From Clonostachys chloroleuca (taxonomy: Eukaryota; Ascomycota; Sordariomycetes; Hypocreales; Bionectriaceae): a stretch of 64,000 bases of DNA. The stretch is taken from assembly GCA_037952775.1 (NCBI GenBank), contig JBANAY010000003.1, positions 7,192,001 to 7,256,000 on the forward strand, read 5' to 3'. The notes beneath the pieces were generated by a model that was not told where the DNA came from, did not search any database, and was given only the letters and a program-made list of their open reading frames with translations. The translations under genes were made by a program, and so were the position numbers. The number at the start of each line of letters is the position of its first letter. Position 1 is the stretch's first letter. Shown piece after piece: positions 55,898 to 64,000 of this stretch.

Positions 55898-57091
55898 ATG
55901 ACCTCTCAACTGCCGGGGTCCAACTCGACAACCCTCCATCTCTGCCACCCAACGCCAGACGAATGCGTCACCATCTGGACTGACATATCGGCATTATGGA
56001 AGGACTCGCTGACTCTCCCAGTCTTCCTACGTGAGTCAAGTTTTCTCGCTACGGTCCCTCTCGCTAGATACGGCGGCATGACCCAATGGATTCTGGTCGA
56101 CAGGTATCAGCCCCCCAACCATCGCCGTATCCTCACCTCCTGCGAAAGTTTCAGGAAGCGATGCCTCCAGAGCGACCAGGATGGAAATACCAAGGAAGCA
56201 GTCATCCACGGCATAGCCAGCGTGTTCTGCGCACCCCAGTATCGGCGCCGTGGCTACGCCGGTCGACACATGGCAGAAATGGCCAAGGCGCTTCGCAGTT
56301 GGCAGGCAGAAAGCGGACCTCCGATCATGGGAAGCATCCTGTACTCCGACGTTGGGAAGGAATACTACGCTAAACTGGGATGGAGGCCTAACCTTACCAA
56401 CTTCCATTTCGAATTCCCTCCCGGCGACGTGGAATGGCCATCTTCGGTCCATCCGGTTGCCACAGATGAGATTGCAGACCTTTGTCGCAGGGATGAGATC
56501 ATGATTCGAGGGGCCATGTCCGCGCCCGAACCGTCCATCAAGACACGGGCGGTGATACTCCCAGACGTGGACCACATGTTATGGCACATTTCCAAAGAAG
56601 AGTTCGCTTCCAAGTTCATCTTCGGCGGTAGTATCCCAGACATCAAGGGGGCAATCGCAGGCAGGCCCGGTAAACAGGTTTGGGCTATCTGGACCCGTCG
56701 TTATTATGACCATCCCGATGCTGAGTCGCCTAATAATGTGCTCTATATCTTGCGATTGGTAATTGAATCCGACAAGACGGCCAACAAAGTCTTCTCCTGC
56801 GTCAGCTCTGAGGATACTGCAGCCGCGGTAGACCCGGACGTTCTCGAGTCCTTCAAGTCGATCATTCAGGCTGCTCAGCATCAAGCTAAGGCGTGGCGTC
56901 TCGATCGGGTGAAAGTTTGGGAACCTTCAGTTCTGGCCCAAAGACTAATCGATGAAAGTTCTCTAGAGTACCAAAAAGTAGAACGGCAGACGGAATGCAT
57001 CGCCAGCTGTCTTTGGTTCGGTGATGATGAGTCTGATGGTCTAACTGAAGAACCTGTGTTGATTAACAACGAGCATTACGCTTGGTGCTGA
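55898..57091 (+). CDS. GNAT N-acetyltransferase, LYC1-like
   Basis: A predicted 397-aa acetyl-CoA-dependent N-acetyltransferase in one exon. The GNAT core is visible around residues 90-170: VIHGIASVFCAPQYRRRGYAGRHM contains the beta4 strand and the pyrophosphate-binding loop Q/RxxGxG/A in the form YRRRGYA, and GSILYSDVGKEYYAKLGW is the usual C-terminal GNAT helix and strand. The remaining 220 residues form a second domain typical of the LYC1 family (lysine acetyltransferases of lysine catabolism in yeasts). The start is the ATG at 55898 (ACGAATGACC); the open frame reaches 24 codons further upstream without a good start. Substrate assignment to lysine rests on family resemblance only. Confidence 0.78.
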   Translation: MTSQLPGSNSTTLHLCHPTPDECVTIWTDISALWKDSLTLPVFLRESSFLATVPLARYGGMTQWILVDRYQPPNHRRILTSCESFRKRCLQSDQDGNTKEAVIHGIASVFCAPQYRRRGYAGRHMAEMAKALRSWQAESGPPIMGSILYSDVGKEYYAKLGWRPNLTNFHFEFPPGDVEWPSSVHPVATDEIADLCRRDEIMIRGAMSAPEPSIKTRAVILPDVDHMLWHISKEEFASKFIFGGSIPDIKGAIAGRPGKQVWAIWTRRYYDHPDAESPNNVLYILRLVIESDKTANKVFSCVSSEDTAAAVDPDVLESFKSIIQAAQHQAKAWRLDRVKVWEPSVLAQRLIDESSLEYQKVERQTECIASCLWFGDDESDGLTEEPVLINNEHYAWC

Positions 57092-60000
57092 CCTCTCCCG
57101 GACCATTCAGAAAAGCGGAGTAGAGCAAAATAAATTGTGTTTATTTCATTAATTGAAGATCTCAGTTCTAGATAGTTCTCTCGATTATTCAATCATATGG
57201 CTTATATCAATCAATGTGAAAATACAGCATGTTCCCGCTTACCTCTCCAACCCTAAGCCAACACAAGCTCTATTTCAGAGCACCCGACAAAGGTCTCGTT
57301 CCCTCCATCTCTCCCATCACTAAAAAAAGATTTCTTCCAAACTATGCCCCTGCCAATTCTTCTGCGTATATTACTGCGGCTTCCCTTGCAATCACCTAGT
57401 TGAGAAACTGTAGAGCTAAAACTTAACTTAACCCACCTACATTTCAGGCTTTCTTTGAACAATATTCGAGGTTGCCAGGTACGAGATGGCACAGACAGAA
57501 CACCGTGTGATTCTAGTAGTTCTATTCGATACTTTTGGCAGTTTGATATCTGACTCTACTCTATTCCTATACACCAGTACCGTAAAATCAGTCAATATAA
57601 CAGTCGAATCAGGCGGTGCGGTGACTTCAGCGTTGATTGCACTCACAGTTCCAAGGTAATCACCAATTCCTATTTCCTCCCAGATATAAACAGGATGGGC
57701 GAACGACTAAAATTGCAAGTTGCATTAACTTAGTAAGACAACAGGAGAAAGAAACACCGTTAAAAGGGATAAGATGTTAGCACAGAGGTAATTTAAACAG
57801 AGAGCTCAAACCAATCCACCACAGTATCGAAAGCCCCGACAGAGTCTCTACCATCACGAATCAATGCTGCCGGTGACTTCAAGGCTTGTTCTTGGGGACA
57901 AGCACCCATGGGTCAACTTCATTGGAAGATCCTACCACATGCCGAACCTCTCTCCCTTGGAAATCGTCAAGTTCCAGCGACCTCTCCATGCTCTTTTGAA
58001 CCGTGTCGAGAGATAGCTCAGTTGATCTTGTCGCGGCCAAGGAGTGTTCTATATGCTCTACTTAAAACTTCATAGCTGCGAAGACCTCTTTCGCACGCTT
58101 TTGCTTTATCGTTTCATCGTTGCCCACGAATAACTCGTACTTGTTGTCGTAATGCTTCATGCCGGTATAGCCTGTGACGCGCCAAAACTTAGTTATGCGG
58201 AGGGTCTCAAAAAATTCCGTCAGTTTCTATCGGGGATATTAATCCTTCTCATCGTCTTTGTTGAAATTGAATGCGATTGTCCTCACCAGTTGTTTCTAGG
58301 CTAGGCCAGTTGGAGTATTGTCTTTGGGAATTGGCTCTATTTTGCTGGGCTTTTGGCGGTGTGTTTCCGATTGATAACATGCGTTTGAACTGATATATAC
58401 TTCAATATCGCACGACAAAGTTGATTGAGAAGTGCATATCAAGATGTATAGGAGGGGGTAATTTGGGAGTTGCATAGGTTTTGTTTTGGAGCTAGAGGCA
58501 TGCTCAAATTTGACTCAGTCACGCTGATATTTGATGTTCTCGATTTCGGCAATCACATTTGCACGCACATTCATGATTATGATCCGGTCAAGAAGACTTC
58601 ACACGCCTTCGTAAGTGAATATAATGTTAATCATCGAAGTTTCTGCTCGTAAGGCGCGAATGGCGGATAGTTCAGGGTTAGCTTTCAGTGAATTGGAACA
58701 TGAAGATGTGTCTTGATAAAAGAAACTATCTATAGTATTAAATATTCGCCTACAAGCCATGTTGCTGGGAACGACATTTCCAAAAAGCAATAGCAGCACA
58801 ATGATAAAGTCACTTGTAGACCGGACGCCTCCATTGTTCCATCATAGCATTCCTCTCCCGGCCAGATTATTTCATGATCTCAAGACGTCATCTACTAGTT
58901 CTGGCTTGGAGAGCTTGTGAATATATTCAAAACAGCACTCTGTTTCTTGACTTATTGTCTAGCAACTCACGAGCTTTCAGAGGCTCTGTGGTATTGGAAC
59001 CTTATACTGCTGATTCACGGCAGAATCAAACAGCTACTCAATAGATTGCTCAACCAACTGGATCCAACGGGATGCGTTGGTTGTAGCTCTATTTGGGGTG
59101 GAAGTCCAGAGCTAACATACCACCATTGGTTCAAACAGTCTCGTGGAGGAATATGGAATCAGAAGTATGTGTACATATTATTTCTGATTACCAGGGTAAT
59201 AGTTTGTGATGTCGGTTCGCTGTCAACAGATTGAACTCTGTTCCGTTTCCCTTTTTGGTATTTATGATGACATGTGAATAACTTCACTTTTTACGCTATA
59301 ACCTGTCAGAAACGTTCGATAACAGTCTCACCAGTTGCGGTACATTCCAGATTATAATCTAAATACTCAGTCAGGACGGCTATGCAAACGAGAAATTCTA
59401 ATATACAATGTTCACCCTGCATGACACAGAAGAGAATACATTGGGTTTAACTTAGTAACACTCCTTTACACAACTTGTTCTCGCTTGCTACGCCTTCGGC
59501 TCAACCTATTGATGACCGTGCATCCCCCCTGAGCTCATCAACCGTTATGGCAAATCCAATAGCTTCCATATGATTGACGGTAGATGGAATATAGTCAGAT
59601 CATCATGCCTAAGCAATTACATCCATGAACTAGATTATTAATGAGTGGCCGGCAGAATTATTAATGAACAGCCAGCAATGCCGATTACGAGGTTTTGGTA
59701 TCCAATTCCCAGGACTATGTGGCAATATGGCCTACAAGCGCTGACATCAGGCGGTACCTGAATCATCAATGGTCATCATCTCATCTCCCAATTGTACCTG
59801 CGTCACAGGACCACCGCAAACCTTCCAGTCACACTGAAATTTTTTTCTTTTTGCGTGACGAGCATCCGTACACACCATGGCACTCAGCCACACAAACTGA
59901 GATTAGAAAGTTCTTCTTGGTGGTAGGGTCGGAAGAGTCTGGAAGAGAGAAAAGCACAGAGCGGCACGAGGCTCGGCTGACCACACACCCCCATCCACCC

Positions 60001-63000
60001 CCGAGATGATCATTATTTCCTCGCCGTGGGGAGGAAGAACCGCGACCGGCGGCGTAAAAGGCGGCACCTCTGCGCAATCGGCGATTAAGCTGAGAGGGAG
60101 GCGGTCTCGATAGAGGGCCTGCATGGGACTAGATATGCACGACTTGGGGATCGCTCACAGATAGCTTCATTCATGCATGCAATGCACGAGCACACAAGCG
60201 CACGAAGCGCACGGAATCGCTCTCCAATCTCTCCACCGTGGCGGTCAGCCCTTTACCTGGTTTTGGGCGGTGTCCTTTTCTTCTCGACGCCGTCGCAATC
60301 GCATTGGATTTCCCCTTGAAGAAAGATGCTGCCGCATCTGGCGCGTATTTTCGCCGGCAAGGCTGCCAAGCCCCTGGGGAGATTGTCTGGTGGCACCGAC
60401 AGGCCAATGACCGGGGAGGGACGAAACCAGAGGTGAAAAACTCCTGTAGCCGTGTGATGAAAGCCACCGATCCTGGAGGTGAGACACGCATCGGCCTTGG
60501 CGGGTTGCTGAGCACCAGCCGATGAGGGCCGTAGGGGTGATGATACGGCCCCCCTCCTCGCTTGCGAAAACGAACCACGGCTGCAAACCTAATGCAGCCC
60601 ATCTGGTGAGAGAGGGTTCTCGCAGGCTGGCTGGGTGCGAGTCGCGCCAGAGCTGCCCTCGGGACTGGCAGATATTTTCACGCTCTGCCCAGTCATGCAG
60701 ATGTAGGTTGGTTGACCGGCGGCACAGCCCTGATGCGACCACCCCGAAATTGAGGAGCGGTCGGCACTCGCAACATGTTGCTGTTGGTCGGGCGCCTCTC
60801 ACCAACATCACATCACATCACATCACGCAGACGTCCCTCTAATCTTGGCCTGACTCAACTGGCGAGTGGGCTGATGGCTTCGGGGCCGCGTAGAAGGCGG
60901 CGCTGACCAGCTCACGCAGACCAATTCGCACCGGGATGGCCGAGGAAGAGCGTAGAAACTCATCGCCCAGATGCCCGTGGACATCGCCTATCGCCGTGCC
61001 TGCGCCTATACGGACCGTTTCTCTGGTCAGCTCAGCTCGCACTGCCGACCTGGGCTCAGACGCGGATTGGGCGGGCTGACAGCCATTTACGACTCGTCAG
61101 GTCGCATCCAAATCGCACCCACAAGGCGGACTGCCATCACCAGGCTGCCATCGGGATACGCGGGATCGAGCCCAGTACCGGCATGCAAATGAGATTGATT
61201 ATCTCTACCCCTGTGGGGGAGCTTCCATCACAGGGACACAGCATTGTGGCTCACTGGGAGGCAAGACGGATCTCAGCCCTCCGAGTCCCCCGTTTTGTGC
61301 TCCTCAGCCCCTTTCCTCCAAGGCAGCCGACCCTGTGCATGTAGACGGGAAGCGGGAAGGCTAGTCGCGAGAGAGCATCTGTTGCTCCTTTCCCCTGGCC
61401 CCAAAGGTCGGCCAACAGCAGCAAGTGGATGCAGAGGCGTCCGTTGTGTCTCGGGGATGACGGTGGCAAATTCGCGTGGCAGCCTGGGAGCGGGAAGATG
61501 ATGTGCAGAAACCTGGGGAAGGAGATCTGGTGCACGATGAAGGAGTCGACGATCTGCTAGGAGCATTTCCGCGCGCCGGCGACACCACCACTGCCAGAAA
61601 GAAGCGCGAGCTGCGGCATCACCAGTTTGTGTTGGAGGAACTGATTGAAGGTGAGGCCTTGCTGTAAGCGCTGAGCATCTGGTGCCTGGCGACATCTTCA
61701 GTGTTGGTCCAGTGGACACTGTTGGTGGATTAGGGGACATTTCCAGGGCGTTGGTAGCCGCCACAGTGAGCGCCTCCACTAAACCTCCAGCAATTATTTT
61801 GCCCTCAATTGATTGATGCCAACGATAAACATCACCATCTGAGTCAACGGGCATGCGACCATTCTCCATGACCGCAGGATATCATCAGAAAGGGCAAATG
61901 TGATCCAGTAACTGCAGACAACAGCCATCTCCACCGTGCTAGGCTCGTTCCTCTTCTCCTCCCAGTGCCCAAGACCCAGTCCAGCTCCGCCTTTTCGACA
62001 CGCCCTTTGTGGGGGAGCCTTGGTTGGTTGGTTGATCATGTTGTGTGACCCAGCGAATGTCTCGTCTTCTCCGGGTCCACCATCTGCTCTTGCTCGAGCA
62101 CGCGGTTCAGAGGCCACTGTAAACCGTCTGCACAGGACAATGCTGGGCGACCGTTGGGCGGGAATCTGCATGAAACGTAAGGGCACGAGTAGGGGCAGAC
62201 TGTTTAGGGAAACCTGGCTGGAGCGTTCAGTGAACAACTGGTCGTTGGATACTAACAAACCTCTCCACCAGACTCGTTGGTCGGCTGCCTGGAAAAGTCG
62301 GTCACGATAGTGATCCCTGGGCCGAAGTGTAGGAATGGAATGAATGTAAGGATTCCTACGTATGGCTTCGTCACCTGCTGCAGACCGTCGCTCGGTCCCG
62401 GCCCAGTTAATAAATTAAGCTCCGTAAAAGCCAATATAATGTCGATATTGCCGAATGCAAGCCAGCGGCGTTTCCGCGGGGAGAATACTCCATCGCCTGA
62501 GCTCAAACATATTCGCGGCGTCACCCTTAGCCAATTATAGGTGGATGTAAGGTTCTTTTGACTTGTTTCATATTATTGGAAGTACGAGAGAACGTGCAAA
62601 GAATAGCCGTGGCAAAGTAAATGCCCGATCACTCTACGTCGAGTTTGTGTGCCGTAATGAAGGCACCGCTCAATTTGCTATCAGATGCTGGAGCTCAGAC
62701 TTGAGTTCAAGTTTAGGTTCTCACAATTAATATATCAAACACCAAAGTCCGCCCCCAAGCACGAACCTCAGCAAACCTCACATCTATCTTTTTGCCACAC
62801 ATACTAGTGACAGCGCAGCGCATCAATTGTTCACTTGCAACCCAGCGATTTACGCTGTGTAGGGTAGCTCGAGCGTGCGCTACCACAATCCGGCGACAGC
62901 TTCAATCGTATTGCGAGAGGTGATAAAGAGAGCGAGCGAGGGGGACGCTCGGATCACATCGCGGCCGCTCGTCCCAAGCAATCTCATGCATGACACTCAA

Positions 63001-64000
63001 TTGATTGATCCTTCTGATGGCAAATCATCCCAGACCAGACCTCCCCACGCGTGCGCCGCAATCGCCTCCTCTCATTCATCGACACAAGACGGGCAAGTAA
63101 TTTGCCAACTCCTGCGTGTGTGACCGTTTCCGCTCCCTGCCCCGGCGAGCAGGATCGCAGCAGGTACGCGCGCGCCGCCCTCACCAAACCGGCATCCAAC
63201 TCCAGGAGCACTCTGCTCACAGACCTTCCTCGTCGAAGCCTGCTCCCCTCCACTCATCCCCAGGTGAAGCCAGGCCGTCTCTGCTCTGAGCTCTATAGGA
63301 CTGGGGCGCCGGAGGAGGCGGCCAATCCTCGTCCTCGGATCTCCAATTAACCCACGGCCAAGACTCGCAGCACGTTGTATCGAGCGGCGAGCAATCTACA
63401 CAAGCCGTCAGGAACCGGCTAGGCCGAAGAAGAAGGTCCCAAGCCGCCTCACCTGATAAGTAGATCCAATAGTTGCCAGAAGGTCTGGTACCTTCCCAAG
63501 CCGTGAGTGACCAAGCCTTTACAATCTACGCTCGTGTCGATCTGGACCCAGCCTTGGGCTGGATAGTATTGATCCTATCTCATTCGTCCCGTGCCCGTGC
63601 CCGTAGCCACAGTCCATCACGAATCTCGGGCGAGTGTTCATAGCGTATTGCCTTCCACGGGAAGGATTAGAGGCGCTCATGGATTAGGTGGCCCGTTCCT
63701 CTTCTGTAACATGTGCGAGGCCCGAGCTCAGAATACGGCTCGCAGCTTGCCAAAAGATACCTGCCCGACTTGCACCCATTCGGCCGCTCACCGATTAATT
63801 GAGGCAATCCTCAGGTTTCGGAGCAACTCCCATGGCCGGTTCGCCGCCTCTCCCCTCCTACTTCCCGCCGTGTGTGCCGCGAACGACTGGAGTTGAGCCA
63901 GAGCCCACACCCCAACCCAACAGAAGAAAGAGTTGAGAGCCGCTGACACTCATTCCGGCAGGGGCTGAATGGCACGTTGCGAAAATCCCAGCCGGGGTGG
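57092..64000. other. long gene-free region
   Basis: About 6.9 kb in which I cannot support any gene. The left half is AT-rich; from about 60000 to the end it becomes GC-rich with many overlapping open frames on both strands, none with a recognised motif. A short pentanucleotide repeat lies at 60805-60826. The right part may be the promoter or leader of a gene beyond the window. Confidence 0.45.
60805..60826 (+). repeat. ACATC pentanucleotide microsatellite
   Basis: Just over four perfect copies of ACATC. A short simple-sequence tract with no associated gene. Confidence 0.8.

Noticed and set aside
61150..61175. GGGATCGAGCCC resembling a tRNA T-arm, and GGTTCGATTC near 2228
   Set aside because: No matching acceptor, D or anticodon stems could be built around either.

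Overview
The window looks like nuclear DNA of a filamentous ascomycete (Pezizomycotina, probably Sordariomycetes). The evidence is short 50-80 bp introns with GTRNGT / CTRAC / YAG signals, a fungal gene repertoire (Zn2Cys6 factor, POT peptide transporter, ABC-A transporter, F-box/ankyrin proteins, GH2 glycosidase, LYC1-like acetyltransferase) and a Tad-type non-LTR retroelement. The genus is not determined. Exon boundaries were worked out by hand from splice signals and reading-frame continuity. No search was run, so family names are recognised from motifs.

Layout. 1-3.5 kb: no recognisable gene. 3.5-5.4 kb: POT/PTR2 oligopeptide transporter (+). 5.8-8.4 kb: a divergent pair, Zn2Cys6 regulator (-) and NADPH-dependent FMN-reductase-like protein (+), whose shared promoter carries three near-identical CGG-N6-CGG elements. 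8.9-11.7 kb: amino-acid permease (-). 13.0-16.0 kb: six-exon unknown 860-aa protein (+). 16.3-18.2 kb: F-box/ankyrin gene (-) with one single-base frameshift. 20.5-22.6 kb: F-box/LRR-like gene (-).

25.5-32.7 kb is a retroelement locus with unusual geometry. A gag-like zinc-knuckle gene (-) and an endonuclease-reverse transcriptase gene (+) lie head to head. Each contains well-supported spliceosomal introns, and each side ends toward an A/T homopolymer. 33.2-34.7 kb holds two degenerate tandem arrays (about 107 bp and 43 bp periods), the second with an orientation switch. 35.0-37.6 kb: F-box/ankyrin pseudogene.

39.5-53.7 kb returns to ordinary genes: C2H2 zinc-finger protein (+), secreted GH2 beta-galactosidase-like enzyme (-), DUF1295/steroid-reductase-like membrane protein (+), 3-beta-HSD/sterol-dehydrogenase-like protein (-, one frameshift) and a 1624-aa ABC-A transporter (-). 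55.9-57.1 kb: LYC1-like N-acetyltransferase (+). 57.1-64 kb: no gene I can support.

The genes do not form an obvious biosynthetic cluster. The functional pairing I would defend is the Zn2Cys6 factor with the FMN-reductase-like gene. Two otherwise good genes (16.3-18.2 and 46.6-48.2 kb) are each broken at a five-base C run (coding strand) where six would keep the frame, so some single-base lesions here may be assembly errors and not decay.
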